A stretch of 64,000 nucleotides of DNA from Neobacillus rhizophilus (GCF_018343535.1 NZ_JAGYPF010000001.1:868001-932000); one strand, 5' to 3'. Numbered from the stretch's first letter, positions 26,354 through 36,535 are shown. Notes: a model not told the origin generated them from the letters alone. Numbers and translations: made by a program.

Positions 26354-27511
26354 CTATGGATTTAAAATGTCAACTAAATAAAGATTTGTCGTACCTTCAC
26401 GGTCGGAAGTGAATAAGATTTTTTCATTATCCCAGCTGAAGGTTGGATGGCAATGTGTTTGCTGGGTATTCCAGCTTGTCATATGGGTACATAGCGTCTC
26501 AATGGAAGCTTCTTCTCTTTCAATGTTGATTAACACTAGGTCCTCTACTTCATCCCCAACCAATAAGGTATTTTCCCTATTACTGTGATAATGATTGCAG
26601 TAATAAGGCAAATCAACGGTCCGGAGAATGGTACCATTCTTGTCTGCCAGGCCAATAAAGGGAACTTGATCGGTTTCTACTTTTTCGACGGTAGCCTGGG
26701 TTTTATGTACTGTAATAGTTCCATCGTGGCCTTTTCGGCGATTGTCAAAAAATATCTTTCCATCTGTCGTCCAAAATTCATGACCGATACAATCATCTTC
26801 TCCTTGGCGGTAAACAGGCTGCACACTTCTGCTTGTGAGATCAATCAGCCACATCCTTTGGTGTACAAGGTTCCACGGCCCTTCATGACAAAACATCCCA
26901 ACACTGCTGTCTGTCGGACAAAACTGAAAATGCCCCAGCCAATGGGTATCTTCAAAGACATCGATTACCTTTGAGCCATCGAGGCTTATGAGGGTAATCC
27001 AGCCCTTTTTTGTAGCAAACATCGTTTCTTTGAACCCTTTGTAGTTAGCTCCCCGAGGAATAGGAACCCGTTCATTCCTGGCCAAACCGATATACTTTTT
27101 ATCTGGTGAAATATGTGGATGGCCGAGGTGAACATCGTTTCTCTCTTCATAAATAACTTGGATTTCCGATGTTCTTGTATTTAGTTTTTTTATCACCTTT
27201 CCCGTAACATAAACAACTAACTCGCTGTCCGGTGTTTTCGTGTGGCTGCCGGGCTCAATCCCATCTATTTCATCCGTTAATTGAACAATGAGCCCTGAAT
27301 TCAAATCCATTTTAAATAGATTATAGATTCTCGGAGTCTTGGAAGAACGGTCAGAAAGGAAGTAAATCTCCTCGTCTCCTAGCGTGAAAGAATTATCTGT
27401 AAAATAAAAATGATAATTGTTAGAGCCATCAGATGTTAGCTGCAAAACAGTCTTGCCAGTCTTCTCATCTACGTATTCTTTGATTTCAGAGGGAAACTCT
27501 TTACCTATCAA
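26354..27511 (-). CDS. ogl: Oligogalacturonate lyase (PL22)
   Basis: 385 residues from TTG 27511, which is eight bases after AAGGTGG; GTG codons at 27520/27523 overlap the SD and are less likely. Cytoplasmic beta-propeller lyase splitting unsaturated digalacturonate to 5-keto-4-deoxyuronate. Mn-binding residues of the family are visible in QQTHCHPTF (Gln-x-x-His-x-His) and HYHSN; repeated blade motifs include SPDKKYIGLA and SWDNEKILFTSDREG. The start KEFPSEIKEYVDEKTGK is typical of the family. Downstream enzymes (KduI, KduD, KdgK, KdgA) are not in this window. Confidence 0.93.
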   Translation of the reverse strand: MIGKEFPSEIKEYVDEKTGKTVLQLTSDGSNNYHFYFTDNSFTLGDEEIYFLSDRSSKTPRIYNLFKMDLNSGLIVQLTDEIDGIEPGSHTKTPDSELVVYVTGKVIKKLNTRTSEIQVIYEERNDVHLGHPHISPDKKYIGLARNERVPIPRGANYKGFKETMFATKKGWITLISLDGSKVIDVFEDTHWLGHFQFCPTDSSVGMFCHEGPWNLVHQRMWLIDLTSRSVQPVYRQGEDDCIGHEFWTTDGKIFFDNRRKGHDGTITVHKTQATVEKVETDQVPFIGLADKNGTILRTVDLPYYCNHYHSNRENTLLVGDEVEDLVLINIEREEASIETLCTHMTSWNTQQTHCHPTFSWDNEKILFTSDREGTTNLYLVDILNP

Positions 27512-27536
27512 CCTATTCACCACCTTAGAAGAGGTA

Positions 27537-27570
27537 AAGCCGTCTCGAAAGTAAGTTTCTAGACGGCTTT
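27537..27570 (-). terminator. Intercistronic hairpin between binding protein and PL22 genes
   Basis: AAAGCCGTCTAGAAACTTAC hairpin closing with GAGACGGCTTT; no T-run follows. This placement, just after a solute-binding-protein gene, often stabilises upstream mRNA or thins downstream transcription. Confidence 0.6.
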
Positions 27571-27581
27571 ATTTTTATTGT

Positions 27582-28925
27582 TTATTTCTTGAAATGCTCA
27601 TCATATTTCTTCTGAGCATCTTCAATTGCTTTTGCCCACTCATTTAAGAATTCTTCTACTGTCATTTTTCCGCTCATTACAGCCTGTGTTCCAGGGTCCA
27701 CGACAGTATCAAGAATCGATCTGTACTCAGGAAGATAGAACGGCGGCTCGTAAAGGATTGTTTCCTTGTCATCATAGACTTTAAATGCTGTTTGAATATG
27801 TGGAGAATCTTTTACCCAAGATTCACTTAAGACATCAGAGTTGGTAGGAATCTGTCCAACCTGTTGATTCCAGTAAGATTGGCTTTCTTTTGAGTTCAGG
27901 AATGCTGCCAGTTTCCATGCTGCATCAGGGTGCTTGGTTGTTTTAAAGACACTGATTCCGATTGTGTTACCACCTTCTGCCACATACTTGCCATCAGCAG
28001 TTTTTGGAAGTGGAATCGCTTGGAACTGGTCTGGCTGTAATGCCTCTTTATGCTCACCAAAAGAACCAATGTTATGCTGAACCATAGCAACAGCACCTGT
28101 ATCGAAGCCAGCAATCATTTCCTTATAACCGTTGGTAATATCACTTTGCGGAGTATTTTGCTTATAGAGTGCAAAATACTTTTTCAAGAATTCAACATGC
28201 TTTTTGTTGTTGATGGTACTTTTGCCATCCTTGATGTAGTCCTTTTCCCCAGAGTATGCATACATTAAACGTTGTAATTGGAATGATCCGCCAGCGCCGC
28301 CGCGGATAGTATAACCATAGCGGTTGTTTGCTTTGTCAGTTTGCTGCTGGGCTGCTGTGAAGAACTCATCCCAAGTCTCAGGAATTTTAGTTCCCTTTTC
28401 CTTAAACCAGTCAGGGCGCACCCATAAGATGTCAAGATTTTGGGTATAAGGAACCCCGTATAATTTGTGGTCGACAACGATTTCCTTGTTAAAAGCTACC
28501 GCGCCTTTATTAATCTTGCCTTTTTCATCCCATTTATCAAAATAAGAATCAAGTGGCAGCAATGCTTCACGGAGCGCAAATTCAGGAAGCCAGCTTGTTT
28601 GAACACTGCCCACGTCAGGTGTGTCTTCTGCAGCAATCGATGCATCGTACTTTGCTTTGGCAGAATCCTTTGGCAGCCCGACATATTCCACGTCAATGTT
28701 AGGGTTTTTCTCTTCAAATCGTTTAATTAACTCTTCCCAGATTGGTGTACGCTGCGGCCCGGCATTTTCATCCCAGAACGTTAACGTAACTTTTTCATTT
28801 GGATCTTCTTTCTTTTCCTTTGTATTGGCTTCTTTACTGCTGCCGGAGTCGGAACTGCAGCCTGCTAACAGTAACGATGCAGCCATTGAAGTAGCGGCAA
28901 CCGTTTTGAAAAACTTTGTGTACAC
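27582..28925 (-). CDS. ABC sugar importer, extracellular solute-binding lipoprotein
   Basis: 447 residues from GTG 28925, six bases after AAGGGGG; an ATG six codons upstream contains that SD. Lipobox LLLAGC gives a lipid-anchored protein outside the membrane. Family 1 (MalE-like) binding protein: VTLTFWDENAG strand, DVGSVQTSWLPEFALREALL, and a C-terminal EWAKAIEDAQKKYDEHFKK. It follows the two permease genes. No ATPase is encoded here, so a shared MsmX-like ATPase elsewhere is expected. Ligand inferred: oligogalacturonides. Confidence 0.93.
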   Translation of the reverse strand: MYTKFFKTVAATSMAASLLLAGCSSDSGSSKEANTKEKKEDPNEKVTLTFWDENAGPQRTPIWEELIKRFEEKNPNIDVEYVGLPKDSAKAKYDASIAAEDTPDVGSVQTSWLPEFALREALLPLDSYFDKWDEKGKINKGAVAFNKEIVVDHKLYGVPYTQNLDILWVRPDWFKEKGTKIPETWDEFFTAAQQQTDKANNRYGYTIRGGAGGSFQLQRLMYAYSGEKDYIKDGKSTINNKKHVEFLKKYFALYKQNTPQSDITNGYKEMIAGFDTGAVAMVQHNIGSFGEHKEALQPDQFQAIPLPKTADGKYVAEGGNTIGISVFKTTKHPDAAWKLAAFLNSKESQSYWNQQVGQIPTNSDVLSESWVKDSPHIQTAFKVYDDKETILYEPPFYLPEYRSILDTVVDPGTQAVMSGKMTVEEFLNEWAKAIEDAQKKYDEHFKK

Positions 28926-28975
28926 AAAAATCCCCCTTAACATATTGTTATATAATTTTAATATTAAACCCTAGA

Positions 28976-29812
28976 TTAGCCTTTGACAGCCCCACCCATG
29001 CCATTGACCAAATGCTTTTGCGCATAGGCGAACAAAATGACTGCCGGAATTAAAGCGATTACACTTCCAGCTGCTAAAGCACCATAGTTGATATTGAATT
29101 CACCCATCATGTAACTGAGGCCGACTGGCAGCGTGAACTTGCCCTGCTGGTTTGTCAGCATTAAAGCAATCAAGAATTCATTCCATGTGTAAATGAAGGT
29201 AAACACACTTGTGGCAACAATCCCAGGAACCAACAGTGGGAAGATGACATAGCGGATGGCCTGCAGCTTATTGCATCCGTCAACCATTGCTGCTTCCTCA
29301 AGCTCTCGTGGGACATTTGAAATAAAACCATTCATTAATACAGTCGTAAATGGAATTTCAACCGCCGCATAGGTAATTATTAAGGAAAGCGGGTTACTGA
29401 TTAAGCCTAAAAATTTAAAGATAATAAACAGCGGGATAATGAGCATGGACCTTGGAATAAACTGCGTGCATAGAAGCATCAGCAGAAATGCCCGTTTTCC
29501 CTTGAATTTGTATCTACTTAATGCATAACCAGATAGTGTTGATAGAATTAAGACAATAAAAACTGTGCAAACACCTACTAGTAAACTATTTTTAAAGTAA
29601 GTGGAAAAACCAACATTTGTCCAGGCTGTCACAAAGTTATCGATGGTCGGGGACGCTGGTACATATCCAAGCGGGCGTTTGATGATATCTCCTTCATGCT
29701 TAAAAGCTGTATTGATGGTCCAGTATAACGGAAAGAGAGTAAAGATGAGCATCACCAGAAGCGGGAGATTGAATGTTAGCAGCCGGTCAACTCTTTTCTT
29801 TGTTTTGATCAT
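28976..29812 (-). CDS. ABC sugar permease, MalG/LplC-type
   Basis: 278 residues, six membrane spans, with the EAA loop reading LEEAAMVDGCNKLQAIRYVI. Its ATG overlaps the stop of the partner permease by one base (TAATG), so expression is coupled 1:1. Forms the heterodimeric channel with the upstream gene and takes substrate from the lipoprotein encoded next. Confidence 0.95.
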   Translation of the reverse strand: MIKTKKRVDRLLTFNLPLLVMLIFTLFPLYWTINTAFKHEGDIIKRPLGYVPASPTIDNFVTAWTNVGFSTYFKNSLLVGVCTVFIVLILSTLSGYALSRYKFKGKRAFLLMLLCTQFIPRSMLIIPLFIIFKFLGLISNPLSLIITYAAVEIPFTTVLMNGFISNVPRELEEAAMVDGCNKLQAIRYVIFPLLVPGIVATSVFTFIYTWNEFLIALMLTNQQGKFTLPVGLSYMMGEFNINYGALAAGSVIALIPAVILFAYAQKHLVNGMGGAVKG

Positions 29813-30759
29813 TAGTTACCCTCCCTATCATATCTTGTAATGCGTAAATAAATGATGGCAAAGACTAGCAATATAGCAAAGACTACAACAGTTAGCGCCG
29901 ATCCATAGCCAAAATTCGATCCGTGTACTGCCTGTTCTGCAATGTACATCGTCAAGGTGGTGGTACTGTGTGCCGGACCTCCCCCTGTCAGGTTGAATAG
30001 AAGGTCCACGTTATTAAATTCCCAAATTACACGAAGTAAAGTTGTCAAGACAATAGTATTTTTCAATGACGGCAATGTCACATATAAGAACGTTTTCACC
30101 CTATTAGCACCATCTACCTTTGCCGCCTCATACAGTTCTTCCGGAATACTTTGAAGTGAAGCGAGTAAAGTAATGGCAAAGAAAGGAATCCCTCTCCACA
30201 ACTCTGCAATAACGACCGATATAAAGGCACTAGTGCTACCAGCCAGCCATGCTTTGCTTTCACTGATAATGCCTAATCTCATAAAAAGATCATTGATGAC
30301 ACCCATATGCTCGTTAAACATGAGAGACCACATGACAGAGGCTAACACACCCGAGATTGCCCACGGAATAAAGGCAGCTGATCTTACCATTCCTCTAAAT
30401 TTAAATTTTTGATTGAGAAGAAGTGCTGCTGTTAAGCCAAAGATTAGCTGTAAGCCTACCTCTGAAACCACCCATTTTAAAGTGGTGAGCAAACTTGGAA
30501 AAAATAATTTATCCTCGGTAAAAATCTTCTTGAAATTGTCTAGCCCAGCAAAAGCGTTATAGAACGGTGCTGAGATATCATAGTGCTGAAGACTATAGTA
30601 AAATACTGTCCCGATAGGATAGAACAAAAATGTTACAATCATTAATGTAGAGGGGAGTATAAACAAATAAGGAATCCATTTATCTATTTTGAATTTTTTC
30701 AATGGTTTCTTTTTCTCTGTAGAAACAGCTGGTACTTCCAACTCTTGCCTTAGGTTCAT
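29812..30759 (-). CDS. ABC sugar permease, MalF/LplB-type
   Basis: 315 residues, six spans; EAA loop LYEAAKVDGANRVKTFLYVT. AAGGAGG precedes the ATG. First gene of the importer operon, directly behind a promoter with an embedded cre box. In B. subtilis the comparable YtcQ/YteP and YesOPQ importers serve pectin-derived saccharides. Confidence 0.95.
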   Translation of the reverse strand: MNLRQELEVPAVSTEKKKPLKKFKIDKWIPYLFILPSTLMIVTFLFYPIGTVFYYSLQHYDISAPFYNAFAGLDNFKKIFTEDKLFFPSLLTTLKWVVSEVGLQLIFGLTAALLLNQKFKFRGMVRSAAFIPWAISGVLASVMWSLMFNEHMGVINDLFMRLGIISESKAWLAGSTSAFISVVIAELWRGIPFFAITLLASLQSIPEELYEAAKVDGANRVKTFLYVTLPSLKNTIVLTTLLRVIWEFNNVDLLFNLTGGGPAHSTTTLTMYIAEQAVHGSNFGYGSALTVVVFAILLVFAIIYLRITRYDREGN

Positions 30760-30786
30760 TGTATGGATCCTCCTTTCTTGTATTTT

Positions 30787-30815
30787 ATTGTAATCGAAAC
30801 CGCTTACATGAAGAA
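30787..30815 (-). promoter_or_regulatory. cre-containing promoter of the importer operon
   Basis: Minus strand: -35 TTCTTC (30810-30815), 17-base spacer, -10 TACAAT (30787-30792). The spacer holds TGTAAGCGGTTTCG (30795-30808), close to the CcpA cre consensus. The same layout recurs at 39573-39601. The poor -35 suggests activator dependence. Confidence 0.65.
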
Positions 30816-30926
30816 TTCAATATCTTTAGGAGATTGTTAGATATTTTTAGATGTTTATAGTTTTTTAGAATTCGTTTTCTTTTAGAAATACAGCAAAGAT
30901 GGAAATTCTTTTATCAAAGGTCAATC

Positions 30927-30955
30927 AAAAAGGCAGCTCCAATTAGCTGCCTTTT
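30927..30955 (-). terminator. Terminator of the PL9 gene
   Basis: AAAAGGCAGCTAATTGGAGC hairpin closing with TGCCTTTT, ten bases beyond the stop, with T-run. Confidence 0.9.
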
Positions 30956-30964
30956 CATCACTAT

Positions 30965-33577
30965 TTATTGTTTCTTGTTAAGACCCGGCGGCATTTGTTT
31001 AACATGGATAGCAAGCTTGGCCTCCAATCCATGGTACGTAACGGAAACATTCGTCTTGCCTTTCTCATTTGCTTGAAGATGACCAGTTCTGTCCACTTCT
31101 GCAATGGAGTTATTTCCACTAGTAAACTGAGCACCGGAAGATAATGTTTTTTCAGAGCCATCAAAGAATGTGGCTTTGACTACAAGGTTCGCTGACTCGC
31201 CTTCTCTTAGAGTGGCAGGTCCTACTACCCTAATCGACACAGGATCTGCTGGAAGTGCCCCGACGAACCCTTTATCAACTCCTGCTTTATTTAGCAAACT
31301 ATCAGGAGCTATCCGAAGAAAATTGCCATACACAATATTGCCATCGAAGTCTCTATCAAACTTTTCTGGAATATTGAGGCTGACAAAGTCTTTTTCAGTT
31401 ACAGTGGTTCCCTCGCTGTTTGCTGTTTTTACCCCATCATAGAAGAAGTTCGTCAGATCACAATTACCGGAAATAAAATCTTTAACAGCACCGGAAGCAG
31501 TTCGGACCGAAAGGTTGTTTTTAAAAGTGCCCTGCTCTTGTGCAGTGAAGTATGGATTGATTCTGAACACATAGTTAAAGCGTTTATTGTTGAAGGCAGT
31601 ATTGTTCTCGACAATCATCTTGCCCGGATTAAAATTGTCGGTAAATCCGTCCATGTTATTGTCAAAGGATATATTATTTCGGACAATATGATCCACCGGC
31701 AAGCCTTCCCCGCCAAGCTTAAACCCATTGCCGGCATTGCCATCTTTATTGTAGCCATTGCTCAGTTTACCGTTTGAATAGGCAATGTTTCCTTCCAGTG
31801 TTATCGGCATATTGGCGCCTTCATTCGTGCGGTTGTATAAATCCCAGCCATCATCAATATTGTGATGGGCGATGTTTCCTCTAAAGACATTTCCAACCCC
31901 AACACCCAGTTTGGCCGCAAATCCATCTGCATTTTCATCAGAAAGGTCGCGATTATCATGCGATTCGCAGTTTAAAATCAAATTGTACTTAGGCCAGAAA
32001 TCAGGATTGGACCCGCTGCCGCTGATTTGCAGGCCGGTATCTCCGTTATAGTTGAACAGCATTTGCTCGACCACGTTGTGGTCAGCGCTGACTCTCATTC
32101 CACTTGATACAGCCTTCGTAATCTGGATACCAAACAAGCGCCAGTAATCTCCATTTAACTGCAGGACGCTGCCAAGTTTCCCTTGTCCGTCGATCACGAC
32201 TTTTTCACCATTGTAGGCCATTAATGTTTTGATTTTATCTTTGCTGCCGCTATATTCCTTCTTAATGTTAATGATCGAAGCAGGAGTATAGGTTCCTTCG
32301 CGCATATAAATGGTTTCACCAGGGATGACGAATTTGATCGCAGTTTCTAAATCTACTGGGTCATCTATTGTCCCTTTAGCCAAACTAGTTCCGTTTGGCG
32401 ATACATACAGACCGGCTCCGTTTGTGTATATTTTCTTCGTTACTGTGATGTTTTTGGTGATTGGTGATGTTGAAGGTCCTTCACTTGGAGTATAGGTAAC
32501 AGTAAAATCAGTGGTGTCTTGGTCCAAAGTTGTATTATACGAATAGACCTCGTCTTTTTGAACTTCAGCAGCACTTACTATTTCTTTACCGGCTTTTTTA
32601 ATTGTTACGGTACCTTTATAATTTGCCATTGCTTTAAAGTCATAATGTTCTGAACCAGACTCAAGTGCAGAAACGATATTAATAGCTGGATTGGCGGGTA
32701 CAGGTTCAGCAGGAGGTGTAGGCACAGTATGGGCCTCACTCAGAGTCAACTTTGCATTCTGAATGGTCATTTTAGCATTTCTGGCCGCATAAAAACCAAC
32801 ATACATGTTATCCTTATCCATCACTTGGACAAAGTCTGCGCCTTTTACTCTTTGTTCAAATGTTTTTTGCTCAGCCAAATGGGTAAAAGTAGCAGACATG
32901 ATAAATTCAGTGTCCGTCCTCTCCAGCCTTACCTTTACAGGTGTTCCATTGGGGAGTTTATACTGTGAATCCGTTGTAAAAGGAGAGGCTTTTAATTGGC
33001 TTCCGAGATTCCCCCATGGATAAACGACACCTGTCCTGTAAATAGGGGCTACACCATTCCGCATCATACCGACTCCAAAAATATTGGAGGCAGCAGGAAC
33101 CTCTTCATAGCCAAGGATCATCGGGTCTTGGCGCGGTGCACCGATCGTGTCCCTCACCATAATTCCGGCACTTTCTTGACCATTGGGTCCAGCCCCTGTC
33201 TCAGGTCCAAATTGCTCAATAGTCATGTCCGCTTCCAGGACAAAGTTATCAAGGTTAGGATTAAGCTTTGTAAAATAGTAGGTCAGCCCATCGTGTCCTG
33301 GCGCTAACTTGCCTCCCCTGCTCTCCAAGGTAATTTTGCCCTCAATCGTGCCCGGTTTTTCCGGCGCTGCATAGTTTGTTCCTATCTTTTCAGGCAGCAC
33401 ATTCGCGGCAAAGTTTAAATCGGTCGATTGTCCAAAGGTTACGCTTTGCCATACTAGATTCTCTTTGTTGGAAGCCTGCTGTTCAGTTCCTGTTTCTTCC
33501 GCAAACGCGGCCGGAATACTGCTGCAAACCATAAGTAAGGTAAGACCAATACTCCGGAATTTTGATAGTGCGGTCAA
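30965..33577 (-). CDS. Secreted PL9-family pectate lyase
   Basis: 870 residues. I place the start at TTG 33577, eight bases after GGGAG; the GTG three codons upstream abuts the SD. Signal peptide ends near AAFAEE. Residues about 30-290 form a concanavalin-like N-terminal domain; 300-385 an Ig-like linker; 390-750 a right-handed beta-helix with the PL9 block NADGFAAKLGVGVGNVFRGN and DDGWDLYNRT, plus NGFKLGGEG; about 780-870 a BIG2-like domain. It cleaves polygalacturonate by beta-elimination outside the cell. It follows the GH28 gene by 100 bases; an untailed hairpin lies between. Confidence 0.92.
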   Translation of the reverse strand: MTALSKFRSIGLTLLMVCSSIPAAFAEETGTEQQASNKENLVWQSVTFGQSTDLNFAANVLPEKIGTNYAAPEKPGTIEGKITLESRGGKLAPGHDGLTYYFTKLNPNLDNFVLEADMTIEQFGPETGAGPNGQESAGIMVRDTIGAPRQDPMILGYEEVPAASNIFGVGMMRNGVAPIYRTGVVYPWGNLGSQLKASPFTTDSQYKLPNGTPVKVRLERTDTEFIMSATFTHLAEQKTFEQRVKGADFVQVMDKDNMYVGFYAARNAKMTIQNAKLTLSEAHTVPTPPAEPVPANPAINIVSALESGSEHYDFKAMANYKGTVTIKKAGKEIVSAAEVQKDEVYSYNTTLDQDTTDFTVTYTPSEGPSTSPITKNITVTKKIYTNGAGLYVSPNGTSLAKGTIDDPVDLETAIKFVIPGETIYMREGTYTPASIINIKKEYSGSKDKIKTLMAYNGEKVVIDGQGKLGSVLQLNGDYWRLFGIQITKAVSSGMRVSADHNVVEQMLFNYNGDTGLQISGSGSNPDFWPKYNLILNCESHDNRDLSDENADGFAAKLGVGVGNVFRGNIAHHNIDDGWDLYNRTNEGANMPITLEGNIAYSNGKLSNGYNKDGNAGNGFKLGGEGLPVDHIVRNNISFDNNMDGFTDNFNPGKMIVENNTAFNNKRFNYVFRINPYFTAQEQGTFKNNLSVRTASGAVKDFISGNCDLTNFFYDGVKTANSEGTTVTEKDFVSLNIPEKFDRDFDGNIVYGNFLRIAPDSLLNKAGVDKGFVGALPADPVSIRVVGPATLREGESANLVVKATFFDGSEKTLSSGAQFTSGNNSIAEVDRTGHLQANEKGKTNVSVTYHGLEAKLAIHVKQMPPGLNKKQ

Positions 33578-33677
33578 TATGTTCACTCCCTTTTTACTAT
33601 TTAATAGTCTTATAGAATACCACCTAAAGAAGATGTGTCTTGCCTACCCATTTGGCTAGGCATGAAAAGATAATTGT

Positions 33678-35033
33678 CTAAACATTGGCAACATCCTTAA
33701 ATACAAAAAGCGGGTCGCTTGTAAGAGCATTTTTGGATTTGCATCCGGTTATTTCTACATCCTTACCGTTTTCCACATAGAAAGCTGGTCCTTCATGATT
33801 GCTGACTGTTACCCTGTGGAACCGAATATTCGAAACATTGCAGCAATAAAAACCCCTTTGTTTCATTGGCTCGAGTTCCGCCATCATCGCTGGCATTCCT
33901 GGTTCAGCTTCTTCAGCCATTGAAACAGAAACATTATCAAACGTAATATCTTCTAGATACATTTCAGCGAGACCATAAAGGAAACCAGCTGCGGCACTTA
34001 CGTCACGGGCTGTAATATTGGAAAAATGAATTCTTCTAAACACCGGTGTTTCCTTTGTAATCGGGTAAGGATTTTTATCCCATACATATTTCTCCTCGCC
34101 GCGTGGACCCCAGAAGTAATATAGATTGGCAATGAAAGGACAGATTACCCCCTTCATGACAATATTGTTGATTCGAACATCCTCAATCACTCCGCCCCGG
34201 CCCCTTCTTGACTTCAGACGGATCCCGCGGTCTGTTCCCTCAAATATACAATTGCTTACTGTGACATTCCGGATATCTCCACTCATCTCACTGCCAAATA
34301 CGATACCGCCATGGCCATGAATCATCGTACAATTGGTAATGGTAATATTCTCACAAGGTACCCGCTCCGCTGTTTCCTCTGTACCTGCCTTTATGGCAAT
34401 ACAATCATCGCCAACGTCAATATGGCAATCAGAAATACGGACGTTTCGGCAGGATTCCGGATTAATCCCATCCGTATTAGGAGAGTCGCTTGGATTTTGA
34501 ATCCGAATATTGTGGATGGTGACATCTTCACAGCAAAGTGGATGAACGGTCCAGCTTGGAGAGTTCATCAGTTTCACTCCAGAAATCAGGACATTTTTAC
34601 AATGGTCGAAGCCAATCAGTTTCGGCCTTGGGAATTGATTTTCCTTTTTCCGAAACAGGCTCCACCAAAAATGTCCGCTGCCATCCAACGTGCCACGACC
34701 GGTTACCGAAATATTTTCACTATTTTCAGCATAAATACAAGAGGTGTAGACTTGCCTCGATACACCTTCCCAGCGGGAATCGACGACTGGGTAATCTGTT
34801 TCATCAGGGCTGAACACTAAAATGGAGCCTGCCTCTAAATATAGATGAACATTGCTTCTTAAAATGACTACTCCCGTCAAGAATCGTCCAGCGGGCACAT
34901 AAACAGTCCCGCCGCCCGCTTTTGCACATGCTTCAATTGCCAATGAAATTGCTGTGGTATTAATCGTTTTTCCATCGCTGATCGCGCCATATTGTTTGAT
35001 ATCATAAATACTTGATGTCCCAATGGTAAACAT
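33678..35033 (-). CDS. GH28 polygalacturonase, cytoplasmic
   Basis: 451 residues and no signal peptide. All four GH28 motifs are present: NTDG (186-189), GDD (208-210), GHGG with His241, and RLK (272-274), on a right-handed beta-helix. Absence of a signal suggests it trims saturated oligogalacturonides or rhamnogalacturonan fragments after import, as proposed for YtdN-like relatives. AAAGGAAGG precedes the ATG. A 500-base tandem-repeat array separates it from the esterase gene upstream. Confidence 0.93.
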   Translation of the reverse strand: MFTIGTSSIYDIKQYGAISDGKTINTTAISLAIEACAKAGGGTVYVPAGRFLTGVVILRSNVHLYLEAGSILVFSPDETDYPVVDSRWEGVSRQVYTSCIYAENSENISVTGRGTLDGSGHFWWSLFRKKENQFPRPKLIGFDHCKNVLISGVKLMNSPSWTVHPLCCEDVTIHNIRIQNPSDSPNTDGINPESCRNVRISDCHIDVGDDCIAIKAGTEETAERVPCENITITNCTMIHGHGGIVFGSEMSGDIRNVTVSNCIFEGTDRGIRLKSRRGRGGVIEDVRINNIVMKGVICPFIANLYYFWGPRGEEKYVWDKNPYPITKETPVFRRIHFSNITARDVSAAAGFLYGLAEMYLEDITFDNVSVSMAEEAEPGMPAMMAELEPMKQRGFYCCNVSNIRFHRVTVSNHEGPAFYVENGKDVEITGCKSKNALTSDPLFVFKDVANV

Positions 35034-35116
35034 TTTTTTCCTTCCTTTACATAAGTTGCAGTCGTATCGTATCTATCCTGGTGCATTTTATTTAAAGATG
35101 TTCTCATAAACATTGG

Positions 35117-35618
35117 ATTCGGGCACCCATACCCTTTATTAGTTACCTTGCCGGCGGCTTTTCCTTGAGTTCGGGCATCCATTCCCTTTATTGGTTACCT
35201 TGCCGGCGGCTTTTCCTTGGGTTCGGGCATCCATTCCCTTTATTGGTTACCTTGCCGACGAGTTTTCCTTGGCTTCAGGCATTCATACCCTTTATTGGTT
35301 ACCCTACCGGCGGGTTTCCCTTGGGTTCGGGCATCCATACCCTTTATTGGTTACCTTAACGGCGGGTTTTCTTTGGGTTCGGGCATCCATACTCTTTATT
35401 GGTTACCCTACCGGCGGGATTTCCTTGGGTTTGGGCACTCATTCCCTTTATTGGTTACCTAGCCAACGGGTTTTCCTTGGGTTCAGGCACCCATCCCCTT
35501 TATTGGTTACCTTGCCGGCTGTTTTTTCCTTAGGCCGGGCACCCATACCCCTTATTGGTTACCCTCCGGCGGCTTTTCCTTGAGTTTGGGCATCCATACC
35601 CTTTATTAGTTACCGTTT
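35117..35618. repeat. 52-bp tandem repeat array 1 (about 9.6 units)
   Basis: Units start at 35117, 35169, 35221, 35273, 35325, 35377, 35429, 35481, about 35533 and 35584. Consensus begins GTTCGGGCATCCATACCCTT, continues with TATTGGTTACC and ends TTTTCCTTGG. Units differ by several substitutions and one is one base shorter. The unit length is not a multiple of three and reading frames through it are accidental. The rest of the gap 35034-35672 holds only the GH28 leader. Confidence 0.95.
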
Positions 35619-35672
35619 GAAAAATCCCCCCAGGCGTTCGGTTGTACATATCAGTAAATTATCAAAAAGTAC

Positions 35673-36470
35673 CTATTTTAAAATGTGATTACGCAGAGGC
35701 ACTAAATGAGATTCCTTGATGCCCTCAAGGACAAGCTCGGCTATCTGTTCTGCACCAGCCTCTTGAAAATGTGTATTATCCTGCACACCATTTGGATAGT
35801 TCACATTTTCGCCTGGATCTAGCAATAGAAAAATATCCTTAGTCCCTTCTGGCCCAAGCTCCTGGAATAACGCCTTGCTTTTAGCAGTAAGGTCAATAAC
35901 AGGTACATTTTCTTCCTGACCAAGCTCCTTCATCGCAGCAGGGTATTCACCATGGGAATCACGGGCCATCCCGTCTGCCGTAAAACTACGGCGCTCTACT
36001 GGAGTCACAAGGACGGGTTTAGCTCCTTTTGCCCTAGCACCATCAATGTACTGCTTTAAGTAGCTTTTATAAGTGGTATACGGTTCTGTATAACGAGTCG
36101 GATCCTCCATCTTCTCGTCGTTATGTCCAAATTGAATGAAAAGGTAATCCCCCTTTTCAATTTGATTTAAGATGGAATCGAGTCTCCCTTCATCGATAAA
36201 GCTTTTTGAGCTTCTCCCTGAGGAGGCCTCATTTTTGACGACAATTTTATCATCGAAAAATCGATTAAACACCTGTCCCCAGCCAGCCCTTGGCGCTAAC
36301 GAATCGGCATAGTTAGAAACTGTTGAATCGCCCGCGAGATAAACAGTGATCCGGTTCTTGTGGATGTTACCATCACTAGCAGCTTTAGATGGGTAATTTT
36401 CCATAAAAGTACTACCTACTAATAAAAACAAGATTACCAATAACATCCTTTCTTTTAGTTTTTTTCTCAT
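35673..36470 (-). CDS. Rhamnogalacturonan acetylesterase (CE12, SGNH hydrolase)
   Basis: 265 residues from ATG 36470, four bases after GGAGGGG; an in-frame TTG seven codons upstream lacks an SD. Signal peptide through about residue 30. SGNH blocks: GDSTV (nucleophile Ser), GRSSKSF, GHNDE (Asn) and the C-terminal DNTHFQEAGA (Asp-x-x-His). It removes acetyl groups from pectin so that lyases and hydrolases can act; B. subtilis YesT/RhgT are relatives. It lies downstream of the exo-polygalacturonase gene. Confidence 0.92.
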   Translation of the reverse strand: MRKKLKERMLLVILFLLVGSTFMENYPSKAASDGNIHKNRITVYLAGDSTVSNYADSLAPRAGWGQVFNRFFDDKIVVKNEASSGRSSKSFIDEGRLDSILNQIEKGDYLFIQFGHNDEKMEDPTRYTEPYTTYKSYLKQYIDGARAKGAKPVLVTPVERRSFTADGMARDSHGEYPAAMKELGQEENVPVIDLTAKSKALFQELGPEGTKDIFLLLDPGENVNYPNGVQDNTHFQEAGAEQIAELVLEGIKESHLVPLRNHILK

Positions 36471-36501
36471 AAAACCCCTCCACGAATTCAAGTTTGGTAG
36501 A

Positions 36502-36535
36502 AACAGGGCATAATTTAGAAAAATTACACCCTGTT
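36502..36535 (-). terminator. Hairpin between exo-polygalacturonase and esterase genes
   Basis: AACAGGGTGTAATT with AATTATGCCCTGTT; 18 bases past the stop. Little T-run, so partial termination or mRNA stabilisation is as likely as full termination. Confidence 0.5.

Noticed and set aside
35165..35583. Several overlapping plus-strand reading frames in the tandem array
   Set aside because: They arise from stop-free repetition of a 52-base unit read in all three frames; no SD precedes them and the proteins are repeats of the array itself.
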